Below, piece after piece: positions 53,066-61,526 of a stretch of DNA of 64,000 nt. The stretch is taken from contig NZ_MWWY01000006.1 of assembly GCF_002259755.1 (NCBI RefSeq), positions 1 through 64,000 on the forward strand, read 5' to 3'. The position numbers were made by a program, and so were the translations under genes. Numbering within the stretch: position 1 is the stretch's first letter; every line of letters begins with the position of its first letter. The notes below the pieces were generated by a model that made no database searches, was not told the DNA's origin, and worked only from the letters and a program-made list of their open reading frames with translations. The DNA is from Bifidobacterium hapali (GTDB taxonomy: Bacteria > Actinomycetota > Actinomycetes > Actinomycetales > Bifidobacteriaceae).

Positions 53066-54391
53066 CTACTCCTTAACCGATAGACCCAAATCCTTGAGCG
53101 TTGCCACCGAAGTGGTTTGTGCATCGGCGAAGATGTCTGCAACCTTTGCAGAACCGTCAACAACCTTTGCTGCCGTCTCGCTCATCTTTGCGCCAACTGC
53201 CGAGAAGCCCGGAATATAGATGAAGTCGCTCATGTTCGCGTTCGCAGTCTTGAACTCAGCCATGATGTCTTGACCACCGAAGAACGTAGCCCAATCTTCA
53301 GGAGTTTCGGCGTCCGCAGTAGTAGCAGCTACAACGAGGCCCTGCGAAACAAGGTCAGCAACTTGCGTATTGAACCAGTCAAGGAATTCCATTGCTTCCT
53401 TGGGATGCTTGGAAGTCTTGAGCACCGCTACACCAGAACCACCGTCAGCACCAGTCTTAGTACCGTTACCAAACCAGTCACCAATCTGGGTAACCTGCCA
53501 CTGGCCGGAGCTTGCATCGCCTGCTGAAGACATGAACAGTGGCGCTTCCCATGCTGCAGCTACGGTGCCGATCAGAGAACCGTCCTGTAGCGACGCGTCG
53601 AACGACGCATCCCAACGCTGATTCGTGGTGGCGGCCTTTGCATCAAGCAGCTGCTGGTACACGTCGGCCACAGCCTTCGATCCTGCGGTCTGCGTGTCTA
53701 CAACCCATTGGTCGCCGTCAATCTTGTACCACGCACCAGATGCACCCGCCTGACCAGACATAGTCATCATAGCTTCATCAGGCTGGAAAGACATGATGTA
53801 CTTGCCTTGAGCAGCTGTCTTCTTCGCGGTTTCAATCAGCTCGTCAGCAGTCTTAGGAACTGTAATGCCGAGCTTATCAAACTCAGCCTTGTTGTAGAAG
53901 TATGTCAGCGGGCCAGTATCCTGCGGCAAGCCATACGACTTACCATTGACCTGCATAAGAGCGTACGGACCAGCCGCAAAGTGATCTTTGTACTGTTCGG
54001 CATACTCGCTTACATCCTGTAGCATGCCTTTGGTGAATACTTCTGGCAGCTCAGAGTAGCCAATTTGCGCGAGATCCGGTGCCGTATCAGACTTAACATC
54101 CGTCTCAAGCTTCTTAATCATTTCCGAAGCTTTGCCGTCAAACTTTGTGGCCTTAACTTGAATATTCGGATGCTCTTTATTCCATTTGGCAACAATGTCA
54201 TTGACGAGCACCATACCGTCATTGTCAGGCAGACGATGCATGTACGTGATATTGACTACTTCATCCGTGCTACCCGTATCGCCACCAGCGTTCGTGTTGG
54301 TATTGTTACTAGTGTCTGAACCGCAGCCAGCTAAGCCCATCGACAGTGCGGCTACAGCTGCGAATCCCGCCATCATTCGTTTATTGATCAT
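53066..54391 (-). CDS. LNB/GNB ABC transporter substrate-binding lipoprotein
   Basis: 441-residue family 1 sugar-binding lipoprotein. The signal peptide MINKRMMAGFAAVAALSMG ends in lipobox LAGC with Cys23, and an Asn/Thr/Gly linker follows. The core shows VVNITYMHRLPDNDGMVLVN, DLAQIGYSELPEVFTKGML, YGLPQDTGPLTYFYNKAEFD and KHPKEAMEFLDWFNTQ. Similar proteins of other bifidobacteria bind lacto-N-biose I and galacto-N-biose at the cell surface. GAGGAG precedes the ATG. It is the first gene of the transporter-lnpA transcript and has a clear promoter. Confidence 0.93.
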   Translation of the reverse strand: MINKRMMAGFAAVAALSMGLAGCGSDTSNNTNTNAGGDTGSTDEVVNITYMHRLPDNDGMVLVNDIVAKWNKEHPNIQVKATKFDGKASEMIKKLETDVKSDTAPDLAQIGYSELPEVFTKGMLQDVSEYAEQYKDHFAAGPYALMQVNGKSYGLPQDTGPLTYFYNKAEFDKLGITVPKTADELIETAKKTAAQGKYIMSFQPDEAMMTMSGQAGASGAWYKIDGDQWVVDTQTAGSKAVADVYQQLLDAKAATTNQRWDASFDASLQDGSLIGTVAAAWEAPLFMSSAGDASSGQWQVTQIGDWFGNGTKTGADGGSGVAVLKTSKHPKEAMEFLDWFNTQVADLVSQGLVVAATTADAETPEDWATFFGGQDIMAEFKTANANMSDFIYIPGFSAVGAKMSETAAKVVDGSAKVADIFADAQTTSVATLKDLGLSVKE

Positions 54392-54447
54392 TATTCCTAC
54401 TCCTCTATGAGATGGGAGTCACCGCCTCATTGCGGTAACTACATGCC

Positions 54448-54476
54448 AATATAGAGGGATTAGGATTAATTGTCAA
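54448..54476 (-). promoter_or_regulatory. Strong sigma-70-type promoter of the LNB/GNB transporter operon
   Basis: On the minus strand TTGACA (54476-54471), a 17-bp spacer and TATATT (54453-54448) stand 57 bases upstream of the binding-protein ATG. This is the best promoter match in the window. The region upstream is AT-rich; the motif TTAATGTAAA near it is weakly like part of the nagB/lnpB element, so control by the same repressor is possible but unproven. Confidence 0.8.
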
Positions 54477-54667
54477 CTACCTTTACATTAACAGCGTGTC
54501 CCGCAGTATATAGCCGCATTATATCCATATAAACTACCGATAAATGGCTCAATAGTACAAACCATCGTATAGTTAACTAACTTAACATTGGTCTCATTAT
54601 CAATAGTCACCAGCAGTCTATCGATACACCATATAACAGAGTGATATCATCTACCTACTTCCACACA

Positions 54668-55405
54668 TTATGCATGAGCAGCAGCAACTGCCGCACGCAC
54701 TACATGGCGATCAGTACGTTCAATCGGCGTATCTCCACCACCGCCTGGTCCACCAGCGGCAGAAACGAGCATCTTGGCCGATAAATGCACTGCGTCAACT
54801 CCCGTTGCACAAATATCGGCAATCGAAGACGGTCGCACACCACCACCAGCTTCAATTTGGATACGACCAGCCGCATGATGTACCAGCGCGCTCAATCGCC
54901 CAAGTCCTTCAGTGACGTTTGGCGCGCCACCTGAGGTAAGTACCCGGTCATATCCCAAACCAATCAGCACATCGAGTGCAGAGAACTGGTCAGGTACCAT
55001 ATCAAACGCTCGATGGAATGTCACTTGCACATTGCGGTTGCAGCGCCGCCCTTCTTCGCGCGCCGCATCGATAAGATGTTCGGCAAATTCCACGTCGATG
55101 CGTCCACCTTGCATCAGGCCGCCAACTACAACACCTCGTGCACCAGCTAAAATCGCCGACTTGACATCAGTTAACTGCACTTGCTTTTCGCGTTCATCAA
55201 AAACAAACGACCCCGCACGCGAGCGAACGAGCACTTGCACACCTTGAGGCAGTCCCGCATGCGCGCACGATTGAATCATGCCATAGCTCGGCGTTAATCC
55301 GCCGGTAGCACCCAATGCTGAACACAGTTCAATACGGTCAGCACCTTCTTCCAAGGCAATATATGCACCATCAGCATCCTGCACTGCGATCTCGATGGTT
55401 GTCAT
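54668..55405 (-). CDS. cutC: CutC-family protein (copper homeostasis protein CutC)
   Basis: 245-residue TIM-barrel protein of the CutC family. Family motifs include IEIAVQDADGAYIALEEGAD, RIELCSALGATGGLTPSYG, VQVLVRSRAGSFVFDE, RGVVVGGLMQGGRIDVEF, VTFHRAFDM and GYDRVLTSGGAPN. The name comes from copper tolerance in E. coli, but the actual reaction of CutC is unclear. A Gly-rich stretch (GGPGGGGDTP) near the C-terminus is unusual. AAAGGAG precedes the ATG. It is divergent from the ROK repressor. Confidence 0.92.
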   Translation of the reverse strand: MTTIEIAVQDADGAYIALEEGADRIELCSALGATGGLTPSYGMIQSCAHAGLPQGVQVLVRSRAGSFVFDEREKQVQLTDVKSAILAGARGVVVGGLMQGGRIDVEFAEHLIDAAREEGRRCNRNVQVTFHRAFDMVPDQFSALDVLIGLGYDRVLTSGGAPNVTEGLGRLSALVHHAAGRIQIEAGGGVRPSSIADICATGVDAVHLSAKMLVSAAGGPGGGGDTPIERTDRHVVRAAVAAAHA

Positions 55406-55528
55406 AATGTCACTCCTTTATATTCACCTTTATATTTACCGTGTCGTCATCGACCGTTCATGATTAAGCCAGCGTACCATCTACCGGTCGATCGAATCCG
55501 CGTTTGCGACACGCAGAACAGGTTCAAT

Positions 55529-55567
55529 TTGCATTCCCTAATTAACAGGGTTAATATATGAATTAGG
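55529..55567 (+). promoter_or_regulatory. Promoter and candidate operator of the ROK repressor gene
   Basis: TTGCAT (55529-55534) and TAATAT (55552-55557) are spaced 17 bp. The inverted repeat CCTAATT (55537-55543) and AATTAGG (55561-55567) spans the spacer and -10 region, 52 bases before the GTG start. It is a likely autoregulatory operator of the ROK protein. Confidence 0.6.
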
Positions 55568-55619
55568 TTCAGATTGAAAGAAATTGTGCAACGAAGCTGA
55601 ACACGAGGAGGTGAAAACC

Positions 55620-56822
55620 GTGAATACCAACACGACCACATCACAGGCAACCGTCTCAGAATCCAACCGTTCGCGAATCCTACAGCACCTCTATCATAAC
55701 GGCATTAGCTCCCGAGCACAGATTGCCAAAGCCCTTGGACTCACTCCAGCCGCGATTACCAAAATTACTGCGAGGCTACTCGAAGCTGGCATTATTACCG
55801 AAACTGGTGATTTTGAAGGCAGCAAGAATCGCCGTTCGATTGGCCTTACGCTTGACGTCACACGTTTCCATGTCGTTGGCGTTAAATTTGCGCGCAGCCT
55901 TGTCGAAATTGGTTTATTTGACCTCGCAGGTAACCGTATCAGTCTCGAAGATCTACCAACCGTCAGCGAAGACACGATCCCTGCAACCCTCGTTACAATC
56001 CGTGATCACGTTAACCGTCTCATCGCGTCCGACGATGCCATTGTCGCCGTCGGTATCGCAGTTCCTGGTCCATACTTGCGCGATCAAGGACGAACTGCCG
56101 TCGTCTCCTCGATGACCAGCTGGCGATCAGTCAACTTCCGCACTGAATTCGCCGATGCTTTCCCCGTTCCCGTCTACATTGAGCAGGATGCACGCGCAGG
56201 TGCCCTTGCCCAATACTTATTCGACAGGCACAGTACATGCGAAAACCTCGCCTACTATCTCATGGGCGAAGGAGTCGGTCTCGGCGTCATCAACAACGGC
56301 CAACTCATCAACGGCGCGCAAGGAGCCGCCACCGAAATCGGACACATCAGTATCGATATCAACGGTATTCCTTGCGATTGCGGCAACGTCGGATGTCTTG
56401 AACGATACTGTTCAGCCGTTGCCATACACGAACGACTCAACAACAGTCACATCGTTGCCGGCACACAGTCCATGACTCATGCGCAAGCTTGCCGTGCGCT
56501 CTTTGCTGCAGCTGAAACCGGTAACAGTGCCGCACGCGTGCTCGTTCACGATATCGGCCGATATGCCGGATACGGCTGCGTTACCATCCTCAATGCGTAC
56601 AATCCCGAGCGCATTGTTGTCGGCGACATTGTTTCCGAAGCCGGACAGCCCTTACTCGACGCAATTCACGAAGTCATCGACGAGCGCGCTATTCCTGATA
56701 TCGCACGAGCCACCACCATCGCCCTGTCAACGCTACCGACTGACGCAACCGTCACCGGAGCCGCAGCTGTAGCGATCACGCAGTTTTTAGAGCACCCCTC
56801 AGTGTTCTTCGACGACGTGTAA
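55620..56822 (+). CDS. ROK-family transcriptional repressor
   Basis: 400-residue ROK repressor. The N-terminal winged helix reads SRAQIAKALGLTPAAITKIT, ARLLEAGIITETG. The sugar-sensing domain shows AVGIAVPGPYLRDQG, VYIEQDARAGALAQY, GAATEIGHISID and the zinc motif CDCGNVGCLERYCSA. The ROK kinase phosphate motif is absent. The start is taken as GTG 55620 after GAGGAGG; GTG 55611 and the frame to 55584 are possible. It is 81 bases before the fructokinase gene and probably controls this mannoside/fructose cluster. Confidence 0.9.
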   Translation: MNTNTTTSQATVSESNRSRILQHLYHNGISSRAQIAKALGLTPAAITKITARLLEAGIITETGDFEGSKNRRSIGLTLDVTRFHVVGVKFARSLVEIGLFDLAGNRISLEDLPTVSEDTIPATLVTIRDHVNRLIASDDAIVAVGIAVPGPYLRDQGRTAVVSSMTSWRSVNFRTEFADAFPVPVYIEQDARAGALAQYLFDRHSTCENLAYYLMGEGVGLGVINNGQLINGAQGAATEIGHISIDINGIPCDCGNVGCLERYCSAVAIHERLNNSHIVAGTQSMTHAQACRALFAAAETGNSAARVLVHDIGRYAGYGCVTILNAYNPERIVVGDIVSEAGQPLLDAIHEVIDERAIPDIARATTIALSTLPTDATVTGAAAVAITQFLEHPSVFFDDV

Positions 56823-56903
56823 ACCACGCCGTCGGCCCCTACGGCAAACCAACCATCAAAAACAACGACGCCGCCACGACGTCACAAACAGAAAGGAACC
56901 ATC

Positions 56904-57800
56904 ATGTCCAAGCCAATCGTCCTGTCCCTTGGAGAGCTCCTGTGGGACATGCTCCCCACCGGCAAGCGCGCAGGCGGCGCCCCTGTTAACTTCGCTTACC
57001 ACGCAATGATGAACGGCACCGAAGGCTGGTCCATCAGCGCCGTTGGCGAAGATGAACTCGGCGACGAGCTGCTCGTGGAAGCCGAAAAGGCTGGCATTCA
57101 CACCATCATTCAGCGCAACGCATGGCCGACCTCCACCGTTGAAGTCGCTCTCAAGAACGGTATCCCGGAATACACCATCGTCAAGGGCGTTGCTTGGGAT
57201 CACCTGCTGCTCACCCGCCAGCTCATTGAAGTTGCTGAACAGGCTGACGCTGTATGCTTCGGTACGCTGGGACTGCGCTCTCAGGAGTCGCATGACACCA
57301 TTATCGAGCTGCTCAAGCACACCAAGTCCAATGCGATGCGCTTCTTCGACATCAACCTGCGTGGTGACCACTACTCCAAGGAACTCATCGAAGAAGAACT
57401 CGGCTACGCGACTGTGTTCAAGATCAACGATGCCGAACTGCTGCTCCTGCGTGACATGTTCGACATTCGCGGCACCTCCGACGACGAGGCATGCCGTTGG
57501 TTTATGAACGAATACAACCTCGACTATGTCATCCTGACCGGTGGCTCGACCTTCTCGACCATCATCTCTAAGAATGGCGAAAGCTCCACGCTGAGCACTC
57601 CGCATGTTGAAGTCAACGATACCGTTGGCGCCGGTGATTCGTTCTCCGGTACGTTCACTGCAAAGATCCTGCTCGGCGCTTCGCTCGCTGAAGCTCACCG
57701 TGCAGCCGTGAACACTGCAGCTTACGTGTGCACTCAGGCTGGCGCATGGCCGAAGTATCCGGAAGTTATGCCGGATTACCTCGCCGAAGCGGCTCAGTGA
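56904..57800 (+). CDS. PfkB-family carbohydrate kinase, probable fructokinase
   Basis: 298-residue ribokinase-fold kinase. N-terminus SLGELLWDMLPTGKRAGGAP and FAYHAMMNGTEGWSISAVGE resemble fructokinases. Other marks are FFDINLRGDHYSKELI, FKINDAELLLL and the ATP/catalytic motif VNDTVGAGDSFSGTF with its catalytic Asp. It would make fructose-6-P, the entry point of the bifid shunt. AAAGGAACC precedes the ATG. In context it should act on fructose made from mannose by the AGE-family isomerase. Codon use is strongly biased, suggesting high expression. Confidence 0.9.
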   Translation: MSKPIVLSLGELLWDMLPTGKRAGGAPVNFAYHAMMNGTEGWSISAVGEDELGDELLVEAEKAGIHTIIQRNAWPTSTVEVALKNGIPEYTIVKGVAWDHLLLTRQLIEVAEQADAVCFGTLGLRSQESHDTIIELLKHTKSNAMRFFDINLRGDHYSKELIEEELGYATVFKINDAELLLLRDMFDIRGTSDDEACRWFMNEYNLDYVILTGGSTFSTIISKNGESSTLSTPHVEVNDTVGAGDSFSGTFTAKILLGASLAEAHRAAVNTAAYVCTQAGAWPKYPEVMPDYLAEAAQ

Positions 57801-57868
57801 GTTCAGTTCAAGCACAGTCAAGCAATATAGCGAATCGAAAATCGGCACAGCGAAAGGAAAACTGTACC

Positions 57869-58258
57869 ATGTCTATCCGCGACACTGTTACTGGCGTGCA
57901 GCACGTCGGTATTCCTACGACTGATCTCGAAGGCACTATCGCTTACTACGAGAAGCTCGGTTTTGAGTGCCTTGGTATCTACCCGAACGGCGAGGACCGC
58001 TGCACATTTCTACGTTTGAACAACCTCACGCTTGAGGTGTGGACGATGGACCCAACACCGATGGAAAACGGTGCGATCAACCACTTCGCGCTCGACTCGA
58101 CGGATATTGAGGCGTCGTTTGCTGAGGCGCAGAAGCTCGGTCTGAACTTTGTTGAAGGCTCTATCCAGCACATTGACACGTTCTGGGAGCATGGCATTCG
58201 CTACTTCAACGTGCTTGGGCCCAACCACGAGGTTATTGAGTTCTGCCAGATCATGTGA
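57869..58258 (+). CDS. VOC-family (glyoxalase/bleomycin resistance) protein
   Basis: 129-residue vicinal oxygen chelate protein with the paired beta-alpha-beta-beta-beta units. Candidate metal ligands are His12 (VQHVGIPTTDLEGTIAYYEK), Glu56 (LTLEVWTM), His72 (INHFALDSTDIEASF) and Glu124 (VIEFCQIM), as in glyoxalase I-like enzymes. AAAGG before the ATG at 57869 decides the start; the longer frame overlaps the kinase. It may be an isomerase, a lyase or a methylglyoxal-detoxifying enzyme. Its place in a sugar cluster favours a sugar or triose-related substrate, but this is inference. Confidence 0.88.
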   Translation: MSIRDTVTGVQHVGIPTTDLEGTIAYYEKLGFECLGIYPNGEDRCTFLRLNNLTLEVWTMDPTPMENGAINHFALDSTDIEASFAEAQKLGLNFVEGSIQHIDTFWEHGIRYFNVLGPNHEVIEFCQIM

Positions 58259-58310
58259 GCTGACGGAGCTTGAGACGCTTGTAGGCGTTTAGGCTCCTTC
58301 CCTTTCCCCT

Positions 58311-58365
58311 CGAGTGGCGGAAATGTCTCACTGAGCGCTGCTCAGTGAGACATTTCCGCCACTCG
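58311..58365. terminator. 55-bp perfect palindrome between the VOC and GH125 genes
   Basis: A 26-bp perfect stem (58311-58336 with 58340-58365) surrounds only three bases. Arm start CGAGTGGCGGAAATG and end CACTGAGC identify it. It should act as a strong terminator or as a cruciform, separating the ROK/kinase/VOC unit from the GH125/isomerase unit. The arms look like a dispersed palindromic repeat rather than a usual short terminator. Confidence 0.85.
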
Positions 58366-58492
58366 TCGTTAGTGCGTCTTCGTGCGTGGCGGTTTTGTAA
58401 TGCACGGCAGCCCGCCACAGCCCGCCGCAACTTACCGCAACTTACGGCAGCGATGGCGTGTCGGATAGCTAAAGCAGTTTAGAATGTAATTG

Positions 58493-58508
58493 CATTAATC
58501 CATTAATC
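58493..58508 (+). promoter_or_regulatory. Direct repeat CATTAATC upstream of GH125
   Basis: Two exact copies of CATTAATC follow each other 25 bases before the GH125 start, just downstream of TAGAAT at about 58476, a possible -10. The position is typical of a repressor site. The regulator could be the ROK protein upstream or the LacI-type protein downstream. Confidence 0.45.
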
Positions 58509-58532
58509 ACGTTAACAAAGAAGTTGGATAGC

Positions 58533-59843
58533 ATGACCTACACCGAAGTACCGCAATCCGTCGCGGCGTTCATGCAACGCATTACCGATCTGTGCGGCGA
58601 CGAGCACACACGTTGGGCCGAAAATTTCAACGCCTGCTTCGCAAACACGCTACTGACCACCGTCAAGCGTCATGAGGACGGCACCACATTCCTACTCACT
58701 GGTGACATCCCAGCCATGTGGTTACGCGATTCGACCGCACAGGTGCGACCGTATCTTGTAATCGCCAAAGATGACCCTGATTTAGCCGATATGATCGAAG
58801 GACTCGTACGTCAGCAGTTCCGATTTATCGGCATCGACCCGTATGCGAACGCGTTCAATGAAGAGCCAAATGGGCACACATGGGACCCAGATGATCGCTC
58901 CGACCGTACCAGCCCGTGGCTGTGGGAACGCAAATATGAGGTTGACTCACTATGTTACCCAATTCAGCTGGCATGGCTCCTGTATGCCAACACTGGCCGC
59001 ACGAGTCAGTTTGATTCCGAATTTATCTCCGGTGTCAAGACCATTCTCGACGTGTTTGAAACTGAGCAAGATCATGCGGCACGCTCACCGTATTTCTTTA
59101 TCCGCAACACCACTATTCCTACTGAAACACTCGTCAACGACGGAAAAGGCTCCCCTGTCGCAGTCACTGGCATGACATGGTCAGGCTTCCGTCCGAGCGA
59201 TGATGCTTGCACATACCACTATCTCGTGCCATCAAATATGTTCGTAGTGGTGGTCATGGACTATCTCGAGCGTATTTTCGGCGGTGAGCTCGGTGATGAT
59301 CTTGCTGACCCGCAGATTGCTGCGCGCGCGAAGGCTTTGCGTGAGTCAGTCGATCACGGTATCAATACGTATGCGAAGACGACGAATCGTGATGGCGAAA
59401 CAATTTGGGCGTTTGAGACTGACGGACTCGGTCACTATAACATTATGGGCGACAGCAATGTACCAGATCTCATGGCCGCACCGTATCTCGGATATTGCGA
59501 GCCCGATAATCCGACGTATCTTGCCACGCGCCGTACCTTGCTCAGCGACGAAAATCCGTACTATTACGAGGGCAAGTATCTCAAGGGTATTGGCTCGCCG
59601 CATACGCCGCCACGTTACGTCTGGCCGATCGCGTTGGCCGTTGAGGCATTGACCAGTGGCGACCATGCGTATGAAGCCCATATTCTTGACCGTCTCGTCG
59701 CAACCGACGCTGGTACACATCTCATGCATGAGGGTATTGACGTCGATGACCCGACCAAATACACGCGCGAATGGTTCAGCTGGTCGAACATGATGTTCTG
59801 CGAGCTGGTGATGGATTATTTCGGTATTCGCGTTGAACGGTAA
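58533..59843 (+). CDS. GH125 exo-alpha-1,6-mannosidase
   Basis: 436-residue GH125 (formerly DUF1237) enzyme with an (alpha/alpha)6 barrel, releasing mannose from alpha-1,6-linked ends such as those in N-glycan cores. Typical parts are AENFNACFANTLLTTVKRH, LTGDIPAMWLRDSTAQVRPY, GMTWSGFRPSDDACTYHYLV, LMAAPYLGYCEPDNPTYLAT and the C-terminal WFSWSNMMFCELVMDYFG, which should contain the catalytic Glu. No signal peptide is present, so imported glycan pieces are cleaved in the cytoplasm. The start is ATG 58533, with a weak ribosome site. Confidence 0.93.
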   Translation: MTYTEVPQSVAAFMQRITDLCGDEHTRWAENFNACFANTLLTTVKRHEDGTTFLLTGDIPAMWLRDSTAQVRPYLVIAKDDPDLADMIEGLVRQQFRFIGIDPYANAFNEEPNGHTWDPDDRSDRTSPWLWERKYEVDSLCYPIQLAWLLYANTGRTSQFDSEFISGVKTILDVFETEQDHAARSPYFFIRNTTIPTETLVNDGKGSPVAVTGMTWSGFRPSDDACTYHYLVPSNMFVVVVMDYLERIFGGELGDDLADPQIAARAKALRESVDHGINTYAKTTNRDGETIWAFETDGLGHYNIMGDSNVPDLMAAPYLGYCEPDNPTYLATRRTLLSDENPYYYEGKYLKGIGSPHTPPRYVWPIALAVEALTSGDHAYEAHILDRLVATDAGTHLMHEGIDVDDPTKYTREWFSWSNMMFCELVMDYFGIRVER

Positions 59844-59895
59844 GTGTTTACTATCAGTTTGCTGCCAATCAAGTCATATTGGTCAACAGTAATAT

Positions 59896-59909
59896 GGTAA
59901 ACGTTTTCC
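59896..59909 (+). promoter_or_regulatory. LacI-type operator upstream of the isomerase gene
   Basis: GGTAAACGTTTTCC is a near-perfect palindrome with the AAACGTTT core favoured by LacI-family repressors. It is 88 bases before the isomerase ATG. The LacI-family gene at 63120-64000 is the nearest candidate regulator. Confidence 0.55.
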
Positions 59910-59996
59910 GAACGATATGACATGTCGCTACGCACTTGAGTTCATCGCCTCAGTGACGTAACAATAATAATGACAAAACTAAGAAAGGACAACGTA

Positions 59997-61232
59997 ATGA
60001 GCACCAATCCTAAGTATCTGCTCGGCACTGAAGCCAACCGCATCTTCATGGCGTCCGAAACTTACGAACTACTCAATTTTGGTAAGGGCTTCCCCGCAGC
60101 TGTTGGCGGTTCCGGATGGCTGAACGCTGACGGTACCATCGATCCGTCACATGGTGAAGAAACGTGGATCACTAGCCGCATGGCACACGTGTACTCAATC
60201 GGCCACATGCTCGGATACCCGGGCGCTGGCGAACTGGCCGATAAGGCACTAGCTGGATTGACCGGCGTTCTGCATGATGACAAGAACGGCGGCTGGTATC
60301 CGCAGGTTCACGAAGACGGCACTCCCGAGCCCGGCAAAGTGTGCTACGCACATGCATTCGTGATTCTGGCTGCATCCTCGGCACTGCTGGCTGGTCGCCC
60401 GGGTGCACAAGAGCTGCTCGATGAGGCGCTGGCTACGTATGATAAGCATTTCTGGGATGAGGAAATCGGACTGGCAGTCGATACGTGGAACACTGAGTTC
60501 ACTGAGCTTGACCCCTATCGTGGCCTGAACGCGAACATGCACACCACTGAGGCGTTCCTCGCTGTAGCAGATGCGACTGGCGACAACTCGTATCGCGTGC
60601 GTGCCGGCCGTATTATCGATCACGTGATCGGCTGGGCGAAGAATAACGAGTGGCGTATTCCTGAGCATTTTAGCTCTGATTGGACCGTTGAACTTGAATT
60701 TAACGCCGATAAGAAAGACGATCAGTTTAAGCCGTATGGCGCTACCCCGGGCCACGGCATCGAGTGGGCACGACTGATCACCCAGTGGGCACTGAGCTCG
60801 TTCGCCAACCTTGAAGGTGCTGAGCCGTACATTGAAGCCGCCGAACACCTGTTTGCGCGCGCTGTGGCTGACGCGTGGAACGCTGACGGCACTGTCGGCC
60901 TTGCATACACGACCGATTGGAACGGCAAGCCAGTGGTTACTGATCGCATGCACTGGACGCTAGCTGAGTCGTTGAACACTTCTGCTACGCTTTACTCTGC
61001 GACCGGCAAGGATGAGTATGCACAGTGGTATGCGACGTTCGCGCAATACGTGGATGAGCATGTGATCGATCACCAAGGTGGTTCGTGGTTCCACCAGCTC
61101 GATAAGGATAACCATGTGATCGGCACCGTGTGGCCAGGCAAGTCTGACCTCTACCACGCGTTCCAGTCCACGCTTATCCCGTTCCTTGACCCGGCAGTAT
61201 CCATCGCCACCGCAGTCAAGAACGCTGCGTGA
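59997..61232 (+). CDS. AGE-family sugar isomerase/epimerase (probable mannose isomerase)
   Basis: 411-residue protein of the N-acylglucosamine 2-epimerase superfamily with an (alpha/alpha)6 barrel. Family parts are WITSRMAHVYSIGHMLG, GWYPQVHEDGTPEPGKVCYA, HAFVILAASSALLAGRPGA, LNANMHTTEAFLAVADATGD, PGHGIEWARLITQWAL and MHWTLAESLNTSATL, with the His residues that perform proton transfer. AAAGGAC before the ATG at 59997 decides the start. The epimerase, mannose isomerase and cellobiose epimerase branches are hard to tell apart by eye. The GH125 and fructokinase neighbours favour mannose-fructose isomerisation. Confidence 0.88.
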   Translation: MSTNPKYLLGTEANRIFMASETYELLNFGKGFPAAVGGSGWLNADGTIDPSHGEETWITSRMAHVYSIGHMLGYPGAGELADKALAGLTGVLHDDKNGGWYPQVHEDGTPEPGKVCYAHAFVILAASSALLAGRPGAQELLDEALATYDKHFWDEEIGLAVDTWNTEFTELDPYRGLNANMHTTEAFLAVADATGDNSYRVRAGRIIDHVIGWAKNNEWRIPEHFSSDWTVELEFNADKKDDQFKPYGATPGHGIEWARLITQWALSSFANLEGAEPYIEAAEHLFARAVADAWNADGTVGLAYTTDWNGKPVVTDRMHWTLAESLNTSATLYSATGKDEYAQWYATFAQYVDEHVIDHQGGSWFHQLDKDNHVIGTVWPGKSDLYHAFQSTLIPFLDPAVSIATAVKNAA

Positions 61233-61321
61233 GGTTGCTAAAAACCAGTATCTTGCGGTATTAATACGTTAATACGTTAACGAATTGACTATTTTTGGTC
61301 ATTTTTGCTAACAGAACTTCT

Positions 61322-61352
61322 AGTGGTCTGATTGTCATCCAATCAGACCACT
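61322..61352 (+). terminator. Intrinsic terminator after the isomerase gene
   Basis: AGTGGTCTGATTG pairs with CAATCAGACCACT around TCATC, followed by TTTATTGTTT. It ends the GH125-isomerase transcript. The tandem TTAATACG units at 61261-61276 precede it and have no clear role. Confidence 0.88.
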
Positions 61353-61526
61353 TTATTGTTTGTGCTAACCCCAGCCTCATGACACTGCCACTCGTGCACG
61401 TGTACTACTCAAATTTCTTGTCGGTAACGATGATGAAATATCTAAGCATCCGTTTTACAGTTGCGTGTAACGCCTCTCTTAGCTGGCATAATAGAAAAAA
61501 CAAAAATGAGAGGATGGTGATCATCG

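Noticed and set aside
56856..57848. 330-codon open frame opposite the fructokinase gene
   Set aside because: It is the mirror of a gene with strongly biased codon use, has no family motif and no ribosome site, while the plus-strand frame has the full PfkB signature.
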